From Ideonella paludis (GTDB lineage: Bacteria > Pseudomonadota > Gammaproteobacteria > Burkholderiales > Burkholderiaceae_C), in assembly GCF_018069865.1 (NCBI RefSeq), contig NZ_JAGQDG010000001.1, positions 310,001 to 374,000 of the forward strand: 64,000 bases of DNA, read 5' to 3'. Under the pieces are notes generated by a model, which did not search any database, had not been told where the DNA came from, and was given only the letters and a program-made list of their open reading frames with translations. Position numbers and translations under genes: made by a program. This document shows, piece by piece, positions 8,693-17,877 of the stretch. Position 1 is the first letter of the stretch, and each line of letters begins with the position of its first letter.

Positions 8693-10272
8693 CGCACCTG
8701 CCCCCACTCTGCCTCGAAGGTGTGCACCAGGCCTTGGGTGGAGAGCCGGTTGGGCTCGGCGGGCACGCGGGCCATGTCGGCGGGGAACTCGAACAAGGTG
8801 GGAAAGGTGCCCAGGGTCAAAAAGCGCAAGCCCTCGGGCAACGCCTGCGGCATGCGCCAAGGCCGGCGGCTGGCCAAGATAAAGCCCCACTCGCCAAAAC
8901 TGGGCACATGGGCGTGATACGGCGTGGTGGTCAGGCCCACGGCCTCGAGTGTGGTGGCCACGGTCCAATAGCTTTTGCGCGCCATCAACGGTGAGGTGGT
9001 CTGCACCACCGCATAGCCGCTGGCGGCCAGGTGCTGGTCCAGCAGCGCATAAAAGCTGGTGGTGTAGAGCTTGCCCAAGGCAAAGTTGGTGGGGTCGGGA
9101 AAATCGACCACGATGACATCAAAGGTCTCGCTGTTGCCTTCAAGCCATGCAAACGCATCTTGGTTGATGATGCGCAGCTTGGGCGAGCGCAGGGCTTGGC
9201 CGTTGAGCGCGGTCAGCAAGGGCTCGCTGGCAAAGAGCTGGGTCATGTGCGGGTCCAGCTCCACCAGGGTGACTTGCTCGACCGAGGGGTAACGCAAGAC
9301 TTCGCGCACCGCCATGCCATCACCGCCCCCCAGCACCAGTACACGCCTGGGCGCGCCATGCGCCGCCATGGCCGGGTGGACCAGGGCCTCGTGATAGCGG
9401 TACTCGTCGCGGGAATGGAACTGCAGATTGCCGTTCAAGAACAGGCGCACGCCCGAGTGCCCTTGGGTCAGCACAATTTTTTGGTAGGGGCTGGTGGCGC
9501 GCATCACGATGCGCTCGCCATAAAAGCGGTCTTCGGCCCAGGTGGTCAGCGCATCGGCGCCCCACCACGCAGCCGCCAAAGCGCCCACCACCGCAGCGCA
9601 GGCTGCTGCGTGTGCGCCCCAGCGGCGCAGCTCGCCCCGGAACATCCACAGCGCCCACACCGCCACGGCGGCGTTCAGCAAGCCAAAAAACAGGCCCGTG
9701 CGCACCAGCCCCAGGTGCGGCACCAACAGCAGCGGAAAGGCCACCGCCACGGCCAGCGCGCCCAGGTAGTCAAAGGTCAGCACCTGAGACACCAAATCTT
9801 TGAGCGCATAGGCGCGTGAGAACTGGCGCTTCAAGATCCGCATCACCAGCGGAATCTCCAAGCCCACCAGCACGCCCACCAACCACACCAGGCCATAGAG
9901 CAGCACCCGAAATGGCAGGCCCGAGCCCACCATATGCCCGGCCACGGACAAGCTGGAATGCGCTAAGAACAAGGCGGCGGGCATCAGGCCACCGATCAAG
10001 CCCACCAAGAGCTCGATGCGCAGAAAGTGCGCCACCAATTGCCGCTCAAAAAAGCGTGACAGCCAAGAGCCCACGCCCATGGCAAACAGGTAGGTGCCAA
10101 TGATGGTGCTGAACTGCAGCACCGAGTCGCCCAGCAAATAGCTGGCCAGCGCACCGGCGGCCAGCTCATAGACCAAGCCGCACGCGGCAATCAGGAAGAC
10201 TGAGGCCAGCAGCAGGACTTCAGCGGGGGAAGCGCGGCTGGGCGTTGGCTCCTCGGTCTGGGTCACGCTCAA
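8689..10272 (-). CDS. Membrane-fused polyamine aminopropyltransferase (spermidine-synthase-like)
   Basis: 527 aa. The N-terminal half (about 20-235) holds some seven hydrophobic helices. The C-terminal half is a class I aminopropyltransferase domain: DEYRYHEALVHPA, the nucleotide-binding loop LGGGDGMAVREVLRY, VELDPHM, and the catalytic region VDFPDPTNFALGKLY. Such fusions place spermidine-synthase chemistry (propylamine transfer from decarboxylated S-adenosylmethionine) at the inner membrane. The start is TTG at 10272 with GAGG upstream; a GTG two codons later is possible. It sits 80 bp after the DUF350 gene and is coupled to the oxidoreductase. Confidence 0.9.
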   Translation of the reverse strand: MSVTQTEEPTPSRASPAEVLLLASVFLIAACGLVYELAAGALASYLLGDSVLQFSTIIGTYLFAMGVGSWLSRFFERQLVAHFLRIELLVGLIGGLMPAALFLAHSSLSVAGHMVGSGLPFRVLLYGLVWLVGVLVGLEIPLVMRILKRQFSRAYALKDLVSQVLTFDYLGALAVAVAFPLLLVPHLGLVRTGLFFGLLNAAVAVWALWMFRGELRRWGAHAAACAAVVGALAAAWWGADALTTWAEDRFYGERIVMRATSPYQKIVLTQGHSGVRLFLNGNLQFHSRDEYRYHEALVHPAMAAHGAPRRVLVLGGGDGMAVREVLRYPSVEQVTLVELDPHMTQLFASEPLLTALNGQALRSPKLRIINQDAFAWLEGNSETFDVIVVDFPDPTNFALGKLYTTSFYALLDQHLAASGYAVVQTTSPLMARKSYWTVATTLEAVGLTTTPYHAHVPSFGEWGFILASRRPWRMPQALPEGLRFLTLGTFPTLFEFPADMARVPAEPNRLSTQGLVHTFEAEWGQVR

Positions 10273-10352
10273 ACCTGAACCTCATCGCTAGCGCGAGGCC
10301 CTCGATCTCTGGGCCTCTGCGCCCCCGTGGCGGCGTTCACAACAAGCCCACC

Positions 10353-10574
10353 TCAACCGTGGATCGCCGCTGCGACGATCTGCCCGATGGCGATGAACAT
10401 GCCGGCCACCACCACGCCCAGCGCGATGTTTTTGTGCTCGACGATCTCTTCCCAGAGCTTGTAGGGGGTGAGCTTGTCGATGATGATGAAGCTGGCCCAC
10501 AGCATCACCACGCCGATGACGGCGTACAGCACCGAGCCCAGCACAGCGGCTGGCTTCAACCAATCCATGGACAT
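10353..10574 (-). CDS. DUF350 small membrane protein
   Basis: 73 aa with two transmembrane helices (about 9-30 and 50-70) linked by a charged loop (DKLTPYKLWEEIVEHKN), the layout of half-length DUF350/YjfL proteins. The ATG follows AAGGAGAACAAC. Biochemical role unknown. The family is commonly found next to SPFH, DUF4178 and aminopropyltransferase genes, as here, so a structural role in that membrane module is inferred. Confidence 0.85.
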   Translation of the reverse strand: MSMDWLKPAAVLGSVLYAVIGVVMLWASFIIIDKLTPYKLWEEIVEHKNIALGVVVAGMFIAIGQIVAAAIHG

Positions 10575-10604
10575 GTTGTTCTCCTTTTGATCTGGTGCAG
10601 TGGG

Positions 10605-12278
10605 CTATTTGTGCCCGCCACCCCCGCTTGAAAACCCGCCGAACGAGCCGCCGCTGCTGCGGAAGCCGCCGGAGCTTTGGTTGCGCTTGCACTGCTGATA
10701 CTCGGCACTGGCTTCGCCGTAGGCTTTGCGGGTGCTGTCGCAATCGTCGCTGCTGCACATGGTGAGCATCAGCACAATGACGCCAATCACCACCATCACC
10801 ATGATGGCCCCTGCGCTGAGGCCGGTGTCGGCCGATGCCGAGCCCAAAGAAGCGCCCAGGCCGGACAGCGGTGAGGCATCTCGCCGCAGGGCTTGGCGGG
10901 CTTTGGCGTCGAGCCGGAAGGCCGTGGCCACCTGGTCCAGCGTCAGCGTCTTGCCATAAGACCACACCACCTCGCTGGCGTCTTGGCCCTTGGTTTGCTC
11001 GCGCGACAGCAGCTCACCCTTGGGGCCGACATAGTCGGTGACCCAAGCCATTTCTTCGCGCTGCACGCGCCAGTAAAACTCGCCTTGCACCCAGGTGACC
11101 TTGGCCTGGTAGCGCTCGCGCTGGCGGAACTGCACGCTGGACCAACTGGCCTTCTCGCCACGCACCGTGGGCGCGCCTGTGAGGGGGCGCACGATGCTCC
11201 AACCTTCGTTGGTATCGACCAAAAAGGCAAAGCCCAACTGCCGGTTATAGAGCAGGTACTCGCGCCAGAAGACTTGCTCGTCGTCTTCGTCACTGGGCAG
11301 GGGCACATTGCAGCGCTCTTGGTAGCCCACCACCTGCCAGGACTGCGTGCCTTCGGCCCCGATGTTGAAGCTGCCGACCTTGCCCAGGGGAATTTGGGGC
11401 TCCAGGCCGCCGCCTGAGCCCGAGTTGTTCTGCGCGTAGTGCGCAAGGTCGGCCCCCAGGCCCTGCGAGATGTCCACCACGGCCTTGCACTGGCCACACG
11501 TCAGGCTTTGCGTGGTGGCCAGGGTGGGCGCGAGCGCCGCCCCGCAACTGGGGCACTCCAAGGCCTTGCCCTTCAGGGCCGCGGCAGACTCGCCTTCTTT
11601 GAGGCCCCGCATCTCCAGGCCTTTGAGCGTGATGGCGCGGCCGGTGGACCACTGCGGCTGGGCGGGCGCGAGGTATTGCAGCGAGCCGACCTCACCGCGC
11701 TCATTACGCAGCTCGGCCACGGTGAAGGGCTTGTCCAGCAGCGGGGGCTGGGGCAGCTCGCCCTGGGCGGCCGTGATGCGGGCCTGCACCACGGAGGCCA
11801 CGCTCCAGATCTGCTGATCCACCACACGGCGCTCACCCGCGACGATCTCATCCGCCTTAGGCGCATCGCTGGCCGAGGGCAGATCAAAGGCCAGCACATA
11901 AGCGCCGTTATCTTCACTCAGCCACGCGGACTTGAGCCGCGCCACCTCGCCGGCAGCGGCATCAAACAGCAGATGCCATTCGTTCCAAACACTGTCGGTG
12001 GTGCGGAACTGCAGCCGCCCCACCACCGTGAAGCCCACGCCTTGGTGGCGGCCGGTGGCACCCAGTTGGAGGGGCGAGTGGTCGTCGAAGACCTCAGCGC
12101 TTTCGCCGATGCGGCGCAGGGCGTCGCCCTCGCGCAGCAGGGTGCTGCGGCAAAAGCTGCACACCGCGCTGGCCGACGCGGCCGAGGCAAACTCCACCGG
12201 CGCGCCGCAATGCGGGCAGGTGGATTGCCAGGTGCGTTGGGCGCGCGGGGCGGGCGCGTCAGGCGTGGGTGCTGCCAA
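10605..12278 (-). CDS. DUF4178 zinc-ribbon membrane protein
   Basis: 557 aa. An N-terminal zinc ribbon (CPHCGAP...CSFC, about 21-44) is followed by a DUF4178 beta domain, a second ribbon (CPSCGA...CGQC), a second DUF4178-like domain ending about residue 440, one transmembrane helix (AIMVMVVIGVIVLMLTM, about 490-506) and a tail rich in Gly/Ser (SSGGSFGGFSSGGGG). The repeat of ribbon plus DUF4178 suggests an internal duplication. The only start found is TTG at 12278, 16 bp after the SPFH stop and without a clear Shine-Dalgarno, so the exact N terminus is uncertain. Function unknown; it belongs to the SPFH module. Confidence 0.85.
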   Translation of the reverse strand: MAAPTPDAPAPRAQRTWQSTCPHCGAPVEFASAASASAVCSFCRSTLLREGDALRRIGESAEVFDDHSPLQLGATGRHQGVGFTVVGRLQFRTTDSVWNEWHLLFDAAAGEVARLKSAWLSEDNGAYVLAFDLPSASDAPKADEIVAGERRVVDQQIWSVASVVQARITAAQGELPQPPLLDKPFTVAELRNERGEVGSLQYLAPAQPQWSTGRAITLKGLEMRGLKEGESAAALKGKALECPSCGAALAPTLATTQSLTCGQCKAVVDISQGLGADLAHYAQNNSGSGGGLEPQIPLGKVGSFNIGAEGTQSWQVVGYQERCNVPLPSDEDDEQVFWREYLLYNRQLGFAFLVDTNEGWSIVRPLTGAPTVRGEKASWSSVQFRQRERYQAKVTWVQGEFYWRVQREEMAWVTDYVGPKGELLSREQTKGQDASEVVWSYGKTLTLDQVATAFRLDAKARQALRRDASPLSGLGASLGSASADTGLSAGAIMVMVVIGVIVLMLTMCSSDDCDSTRKAYGEASAEYQQCKRNQSSGGFRSSGGSFGGFSSGGGGHK

Positions 12279-12294
12279 GAGGGAGAACCAAGCC

Positions 12295-13347
12295 TCAGAG
12301 CTTGGCCAGCAGGTCGGCCTTCTTGGCGGCGAATTCCTCGTCGGTCAAGATGCCCTTGGCCTTCAAGTCGCCCAGCTTTTCCAGCGTGGCCATCACTTGG
12401 TCGGCCGTCATGGCAGGGGCTGCAGGCGCGGGCACAGCCGCTGCCGCCGAGGCCGCATTGGCCTGCGCCATGGCCGAGCCCATTTGCTGGGCCAGGACCT
12501 GGCCCATGGCCATGCCCGCACCCAAGCCCATGGCATCGCCCGCGAGACCGCCGCCGCTGCCTTGGCCCACCCCTTGGGCCATGGCCGGAATGGCCTGAGC
12601 GGTTTGGTACTGCATGAACTTGCCCATGTCGTTGCCGACCATGCCCATGCCAATTTTTTGGTCGAGGATCTTTTGCAGCTCTTCGGGCAGCGAGACGTTT
12701 TGCACGGTCACGCTTTCCAGCTTCAAGCCAATGGCCTCAAACGAGCCTGCCGTGGCAGCCTTGAGCGCCTGAGCGAACTCGATCTGGTTGGCGGCCAAAT
12801 CCAAGAAGGGCACGCCGCTGCTGGCCACCGCATCGCTGATGTGCTGCAGCATCATGCCGCGCAACTGGCCGTCCAGGTCTTCCGTGGTGTAGCGGTCGCG
12901 GGTGCCGGAAATTTCAGTGTGGAAGAGCTTGGGGTCGGTGATGCGGTAGGCAAAGTTGCCAAAGGCGCGCAGGCGCACCGCGCCGAAGTCTTTGTCGCGG
13001 ATGGTGACGGGCTGGCTGGTGCCCCAGCGCTGGTCGATCTGCTGGCGGGTACTGAAGAAGTAAACATCGCTCTTGAACGGGCTGGCAAACAGCTTGTCCC
13101 AGTTCTTGAGGTAGGTCAGCACCGGCAAGGTTTGGGTGGTGAGCTTGTACATGCCCGGCCCAAACACATCGGCCACCTTGCCTTCGTTGACGAAGACGGC
13201 CATTTGGCTCTCGCGCACCGTCAGCGAGCCGCCGTACTGGATTTCGTTATCCGCCATGGGGTAGCGCCAGGCCAAGACCCCGTCGCCGGACTCGGTCCAC
13301 TCCAGAATGTCAATGAACTGTTTCTTGATGAAATCCATCAGGCCCAT
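12295..13347 (-). CDS. SPFH/Band-7 protein with C-terminal SHOCT motif (YdjI-like)
   Basis: 350 aa. The ATG at 13347 is preferred over upstream codons because GAAGGAGCAGCC precedes it and the protein then begins MGLMDFIKKQFIDILEW, the usual start of this family. The SPFH (virion-core-like) domain covers about 20-255. Then comes an Ala/Gly/Met-rich linker and a SHOCT oligomerisation motif (LGDLKAKGILTDEEFAAKK) at the C terminus. Related proteins are recruited to membrane microdomains and partner PspA-type stress proteins. It is the first gene of the probable six-gene operon leading to the SMR exporter; no PspA gene is visible here. Confidence 0.88.
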   Translation of the reverse strand: MGLMDFIKKQFIDILEWTESGDGVLAWRYPMADNEIQYGGSLTVRESQMAVFVNEGKVADVFGPGMYKLTTQTLPVLTYLKNWDKLFASPFKSDVYFFSTRQQIDQRWGTSQPVTIRDKDFGAVRLRAFGNFAYRITDPKLFHTEISGTRDRYTTEDLDGQLRGMMLQHISDAVASSGVPFLDLAANQIEFAQALKAATAGSFEAIGLKLESVTVQNVSLPEELQKILDQKIGMGMVGNDMGKFMQYQTAQAIPAMAQGVGQGSGGGLAGDAMGLGAGMAMGQVLAQQMGSAMAQANAASAAAAVPAPAAPAMTADQVMATLEKLGDLKAKGILTDEEFAAKKADLLAKL

Positions 13348-13523
13348 GGCTGCTCCTTCGCGCAATCGTCTGGCCACCTTTGGCCAGCGCGGGGATGATA
13401 CGTGGTGACGCAGGGTTTTTCAGAGATGAACAATCAGCAATCAAGGGGGAATGCACAACGCGTAGACTTCTGCGCAAGCGCCGCCGCCCTGGGCTGATGC
13501 GCGCGCCCCACATCAGGAGAATC

Positions 13524-14909
13524 ATGCTGCACGCTCTCAAACACTCTGCGCTGGCCGTGGCCTTGGGCGCAGCCCTCATCAGCCCGCTGGCACACGCCGC
13601 CGAGGCCACGTTTGACTTTGGCAACAGCCACACCTTTTTGGGCTTTGGCACCCAGGTCTGGCTGAACAATAAAAACCCCGGCGTCACGAGCCAAATGCTC
13701 AAAGACCTGAACGCACGCTTTGTGCGGGTGTCGCTCAACCCCAAGGTTCCGCTCAAAGAGCTGCGCGAAGGCATGACCGTGGAAGAAGGCTTGGCGCTGA
13801 TCAAAAAGCATGACAGCGCCGAGCAACGCGAACGCTTCACCGAGTTTCGCGACCAAATGCGCGCCCTCGGTATCACCCCGCACCTGATTTTTTGGCGCGT
13901 GCCTGAACCTTGGGTGAAGACCCAGGCCAAAAAGGTGGGCTCCAAGTCCAAGGCCAATTACGTTTTGCCCGAGTTGATCGACGACTATGCCCGCAGCATC
14001 GTGGCGCAACTGCTTTATCTCAAGGGCCTGGGGATTGAACCCGACGGCATTGAGCTGGTGAACGAACCGCATGGCGCCTGGGGCACCAAGTTTGTGCCGG
14101 CCCAATACGCGAAACTGGCGCTGAGCACGCGCAAGGCCCTGGACGAGCATGGCCTGAAGAACATCAAGATTGATGGCCCTGGCACAGGCTTGCGCCAGTT
14201 CGACCACTTCATCGGCGGCATGAAAGAGACCAACGCCGAGAAGGCCCTGGGCTATGTCTCGGCCCATGTGTACGACACCCCGGAAGTGCTGGCCGACCGG
14301 CGCGACAGCGGCACGGCCAGCTTCATGGGCCAGGGCAGATTCGGGCCCATCATGATCACCGAGTTTGGTGTGAAGCAGCACTCCGACGAAGACGACTTCT
14401 TTGCAGACGATGAGTTGCAGGTCACCACGCCCGAGTTTGCGGTGCATGCCGCTTCCAGCGCGGTGCTGCTGCTGGGCAAAGGCGCCAGTGGCTTGATCTA
14501 TTGGCAGATCCAAGACTTTGCCTGGCAGAAGAAGGGTAAGAGCCACGGCATGATGTCCGCCACCGGCGAGCGCCGCCCCGTGGCCCATGCCCTGCAAGCC
14601 CTGTTCTCCAAAGTACCGCCGGGCGCCACCGTGGCACAGCGTCCCATCAACTTGCCTAGCGGTGTCTACGGCGCGGCCTTGCAACAAGGCAAGCACAGCT
14701 ATGTGATGCTGGTGAACAGCACCGACCAAGTGCAAGAAATCAGCGCCAAGCTGCAGGGCGGCAGCAAGGCCTGCATGAGCGTGAGCCAGGTCGAGGCCTG
14801 GAGCCCGGCGGGTAAAGGCGATGCCGCCATCCGCCAAGCCAAGGCCGACAACTGCACCCTCAAGGCCACACTGGGCAAACAGGCGGTCGGTACGGTGATC
14901 TTGCAATGA
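13524..14909 (+). CDS. Secreted clan GH-A glycoside hydrolase
   Basis: 461 aa. The ATG at 13524 has AGGAGA four bases upstream and opens a signal peptide (MLHALKHSALAVALGAALIS...AHA). The catalytic domain is a GH-A type (beta/alpha)8 barrel: the acid/base is probably Glu171 in ELVNEPHG and the nucleophile Glu270 in IMITEFGV. After about residue 350 a beta-rich domain follows, as in GH30/GH39/GH5 relatives. The exact family and substrate cannot be fixed by eye. Its TGA overlaps the start of murU (ATGA), an unusual partner that hints at a cell-wall or exopolysaccharide glycan substrate. Confidence 0.8.
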   Translation: MLHALKHSALAVALGAALISPLAHAAEATFDFGNSHTFLGFGTQVWLNNKNPGVTSQMLKDLNARFVRVSLNPKVPLKELREGMTVEEGLALIKKHDSAEQRERFTEFRDQMRALGITPHLIFWRVPEPWVKTQAKKVGSKSKANYVLPELIDDYARSIVAQLLYLKGLGIEPDGIELVNEPHGAWGTKFVPAQYAKLALSTRKALDEHGLKNIKIDGPGTGLRQFDHFIGGMKETNAEKALGYVSAHVYDTPEVLADRRDSGTASFMGQGRFGPIMITEFGVKQHSDEDDFFADDELQVTTPEFAVHAASSAVLLLGKGASGLIYWQIQDFAWQKKGKSHGMMSATGERRPVAHALQALFSKVPPGATVAQRPINLPSGVYGAALQQGKHSYVMLVNSTDQVQEISAKLQGGSKACMSVSQVEAWSPAGKGDAAIRQAKADNCTLKATLGKQAVGTVILQ

Positions 14910-15643
14910 CCGCGGCCCGACGTCCCCCGCGCGCCATCGTCTTGGCCGCAGGCCGCGGCGAGCGCATGCGCCCGCTGACCGATACCACGCCCAAGCCCCT
15001 GCTGGTGGTGCAAGGCCGCCCAATGATCGAGTGGCATCTGCTGGCCCTGGCCCGTGCGGGCGTGCAAGAGGTGGTCATCAACACCGCCTGGCTGGAGGAA
15101 CAGTTCCCCGCTACCTTGGGTGACGGCAGCCGCTTTGGCCTGCGCCTGCATTACAGCCACGAAGGCCGCGACCATGGCGGCGCGCTGGAAACCGCAGGCG
15201 GCATTGCCAAGGCCCTGCCCTGGCTGGCGCCCCAGGGGGATGAGGTGTTTTGGGTGGTGTCGGGCGATGTACTGTTGCCCGGTTTTGCCTTTGCTGCGCA
15301 AGACGCTGAGACGTTCGCCGCCAGCGACCGTGTGGGCGAACTGTGGCTGACCCCGAATGCGCCGCACCACCCAAACGGCGACTTTGCGATCACCGCTGAA
15401 GGCTTGGCCACCAGCCAAGGCGGGCCCAAGCTCACCTGGGCCAGTGTGGGCCTGTTCAAGCCCCAGCCCTTTGCCCACATCCTCCCCGGCACACGCCTGG
15501 CTTTGCGACCCATCTTGGAGAACGCCATCGCCGAAGGTCGATTGGGTGCCCGCCGCTGGCAGGGACGCTGGACGGATGTTGGCCGCCCCGAGACCTTGGC
15601 CGCTGTGAATGCCGAACCATCCTTGTATGCCGCCTATGTCTGA
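14906..15643 (+). CDS. murU: N-acetylmuramate alpha-1-phosphate uridylyltransferase
   Basis: 245 aa sugar nucleotidyltransferase. The N-terminal signature AAGRGERMRPLTDTTPKPLL binds UTP/Mg, with DVLLPG-type metal-site residues in VVSGDVLLPG. MurU turns recycled MurNAc-1-phosphate into UDP-MurNAc in the cytoplasm, bypassing de novo synthesis. It is usually next to the kinase amgK, which is not in this window. It overlaps the preceding glycosidase by 4 bp and the following hydroxylase start by 8 bp. A generic glucose-1-phosphate thymidylyl- or uridylyltransferase is the alternative. Confidence 0.83.
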   Translation: MTAARRPPRAIVLAAGRGERMRPLTDTTPKPLLVVQGRPMIEWHLLALARAGVQEVVINTAWLEEQFPATLGDGSRFGLRLHYSHEGRDHGGALETAGGIAKALPWLAPQGDEVFWVVSGDVLLPGFAFAAQDAETFAASDRVGELWLTPNAPHHPNGDFAITAEGLATSQGGPKLTWASVGLFKPQPFAHILPGTRLALRPILENAIAEGRLGARRWQGRWTDVGRPETLAAVNAEPSLYAAYV

Positions 15644-16883
15644 CGCAACTTCCATGCTGCCAAGCGCGAACGTCCCACCTGTCCGCATGGCCGTGATCGG
15701 CGCAGGCCCCGTGGGCCTCGCCTTGGCCCTGCTGGCCGCGCGCCGCTGGCCCCAAGCCCAAGTCACGGTGTTTGATGCTCGCCCCGCCGACAAAGACGTG
15801 TCGGGCGACCCACGCACCCTGGCACTCTCGCTGGGCTCCATCCAGATGTTGCAGCAGTTGCAGGTGTGGCCCGCAGAGCACGCCCAAGCCATCATCGAGG
15901 TGCATGTGTCACAAGCGCCGCCCACCATGGACTTGGGTGGGGTGCAGCCCGAGGTGCTGATCCGCGCTGCCGACGAAGGTGTGCCACAACTGGGCGCGGT
16001 GCTGCGTTATGGCCAGGTGGTGGCCCCGCTGCAAGCCGCATGGGTAGCCACTTGCGCCGCTCACCCCGAGCGTTACAGCCTGCGCTTTGGCACGCCGGTG
16101 AAGGGCCTGAAAGAGGTGGCTGCGGGCGTGGAGGTGGATGCAGATGTGGCCGAAACCTTTGACTTGGCCGTGGTGGCCGAGGGCGGCGTGTTCGCCGAGC
16201 AAGCCCGCAAGGCCGTGACCCACGACTACCAGCAAACGGCTTGGGTCGGCACCGTCACCCTGCAGCCCCCAGAGCAGGGCGTGGGCGCCAGCCCCGGCAG
16301 CGCTTTTGAACGCTTCACCCGGCAAGGCCCGGTCGCGCTGCTGCCGCTGCCCCCCGGACCACAGACCATGCCCGGTCAGCGCCAAGCCTCACTCGTGTGG
16401 TGCGTTCCAACGGGCGACGACCCGGTGGCCGAATTGAACGACCGCCAGCGTTTGGCGGTGCTGCAAAGCTTGATCCCGCCACAAGCGGGCACCCTGACCG
16501 CCATCACACCACTGAAGTCCTTTGCGCTGGGCCTGAACGCCGAGCGCAGCTTGGTCAGCGGCCGCACCGTGCGCATCGGCAATGCCGCCCAAACCCTGCA
16601 CCCCGTGGCGGGCCAAGGCCTGAACCTGGGCCTGCGCGATACCTATGCCCTGGTGCAAGCCTTGCGCCAAAGCAGCAACTTGGACAAGGCCTTGCGCCGC
16701 GTCGAATGGAGCCGCAACCCCGACCGCTGGAGCATGATCGCCGCCACCGACTTCCTGGCCCGCAGCTTCACTTGGCGCCTGCCGGGCTTGGCCGCTGCCC
16801 GCGGCCTGGGGCTGGCCGCGCTGCAGGCCTTGCCGCCGGTCAAGTCGGCGCTGGCAAGGCAGATGATGTTTGGGCGGCGCTGA
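15636..16883 (+). CDS. UbiH/UbiF/Coq6-family FAD monooxygenase
   Basis: About 415 aa. Rossmann FAD site MAVIGAGPVGLALALLAARR near residue 18; the second FAD motif VRIGNAAQTLHPVAGQGLNL with the GLRD sequence is diagnostic for ubiquinone-pathway hydroxylases. The DG-type motif is poorly kept. The start is unsure: ATG 15636 overlaps the murU stop, 15654 and 15687 are alternatives, and none has a strong Shine-Dalgarno. Likely role is aromatic-ring hydroxylation in ubiquinone synthesis; a hydroxylase serving the adjacent pigment cluster is possible but it lies on the opposite strand. Its last 44 bp overlap the 3' end of galE convergently. Confidence 0.82.
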   Translation: MSDATSMLPSANVPPVRMAVIGAGPVGLALALLAARRWPQAQVTVFDARPADKDVSGDPRTLALSLGSIQMLQQLQVWPAEHAQAIIEVHVSQAPPTMDLGGVQPEVLIRAADEGVPQLGAVLRYGQVVAPLQAAWVATCAAHPERYSLRFGTPVKGLKEVAAGVEVDADVAETFDLAVVAEGGVFAEQARKAVTHDYQQTAWVGTVTLQPPEQGVGASPGSAFERFTRQGPVALLPLPPGPQTMPGQRQASLVWCVPTGDDPVAELNDRQRLAVLQSLIPPQAGTLTAITPLKSFALGLNAERSLVSGRTVRIGNAAQTLHPVAGQGLNLGLRDTYALVQALRQSSNLDKALRRVEWSRNPDRWSMIAATDFLARSFTWRLPGLAAARGLGLAALQALPPVKSALARQMMFGRR

Positions 16884-17877
16884 GCCAGCGCCAACTGTCG
16901 CGGCACATGGCTGCCACGTCACGCTGCGCCTGCCATCCCAAGCGCTGTGCCGCTTGGCTGCAGTCGGCCCAACTCGCGGCCACATCGCCGGCACGCCTCG
17001 GGATGACTCGATAAGGGATCGGTCGACCACAGGCTTGAGCATAAGCAGCAATCATCTGCAGCACGCTCACCGCCTCGCCACGCCCCAAGTTCAAGGTGAA
17101 CGAGTCGGGCTGCTCCATGAGATGCTCGAGCGCAGACACATGTCCGTCGGCAATGTCTTGCACGTGCAAGTAATCGCGCAATCCCGTACCGTCGGGCGTG
17201 GGGTAATCCCGGCCGTATACCCACAGGTGCGGCCGAAGGCCCAATGCCACCTCACCCAAGCAAGGCATCAGGTTGTCCGCAGGGCCACGCGGGCGCTCAC
17301 CGATCAAGCCGCTCTCATGAGCCCCTGCCGGATTGAAGTAACGCAAAGTCGCAACCCGCCACGCCGGAAAGGCCGCCAGCAGATCCGCAAGCAGGCGCTC
17401 GCCCATCCACTTGCTGCGCGCATAGGGATGGCTGATCTCCAGCGCAGCATCTTCTCGCAGCGGCGGCGGCTGAGATGCACCATAAAGGGCAGCGGTGGAA
17501 CTGAAGACCAAGCGCTGGACGTTGTGGGCTTGCATGACTTGGGTCAGCGTAAGCAGCCCCCCCACATTGACAGCCATATAGTCCAAAGGCCGCAGCAAAG
17601 ACTCAGGCACAGATTTGAGCGCTGCAAAGTGCATCACAGCATCAATGCGATGGCGCGCAAAGAGTGCGGACATCGCAGCAGCATCACCCACATCGGCACA
17701 CTCAAACATCAACGGCCCCGACAACAAGCGCGTCAGACCCTCCAGTACCGCCGGGTGGCTATTGGCAAAATTGTCCACACCCACCACGTCCCAGCCCGCT
17801 TGCGACAGCGCCACCCAGGCATGGGAACCGATGTAGCCGGTCGCACCGGTCAAGAGGATCTTTGCCGGCTTGCTCAC
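16840..17877 (-). CDS. galE: UDP-glucose 4-epimerase
   Basis: 345 aa extended SDR. NAD site GATGYIGSHAWVAL at the N terminus; catalytic Ser in SSTAALYG and YxxxK in YARSK; RYFNPAGAHESG and RDYLHVQD are GalE signatures. It interconverts UDP-glucose and UDP-galactose (possibly the N-acetyl forms). The GTG at 17877 overlaps the phosphopantetheinyl transferase stop (GTGA), so it is coupled to the pigment operon and probably its last gene. That could mean it supplies the sugar donor of the cluster's glycosyltransferase, an inference. The C terminus overlaps the UbiH-like gene on the other strand. Confidence 0.94.
   Translation of the reverse strand: MSKPAKILLTGATGYIGSHAWVALSQAGWDVVGVDNFANSHPAVLEGLTRLLSGPLMFECADVGDAAAMSALFARHRIDAVMHFAALKSVPESLLRPLDYMAVNVGGLLTLTQVMQAHNVQRLVFSSTAALYGASQPPPLREDAALEISHPYARSKWMGERLLADLLAAFPAWRVATLRYFNPAGAHESGLIGERPRGPADNLMPCLGEVALGLRPHLWVYGRDYPTPDGTGLRDYLHVQDIADGHVSALEHLMEQPDSFTLNLGRGEAVSVLQMIAAYAQACGRPIPYRVIPRRAGDVAASWADCSQAAQRLGWQAQRDVAAMCRDSWRWLSAAQTSSALPAPT

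Noticed and set aside
7025-8917. Long open frame on the plus strand opposite the FAD oxidoreductase
   Set aside because: High-GC third-position shadow of a real gene: no family motif, no Shine-Dalgarno, and the minus strand carries a clear Rossmann oxidoreductase. Similar shadows at 3750-5405 (plus) and 58008-59930 (minus, opposite leuS) are rejected for the same reason.
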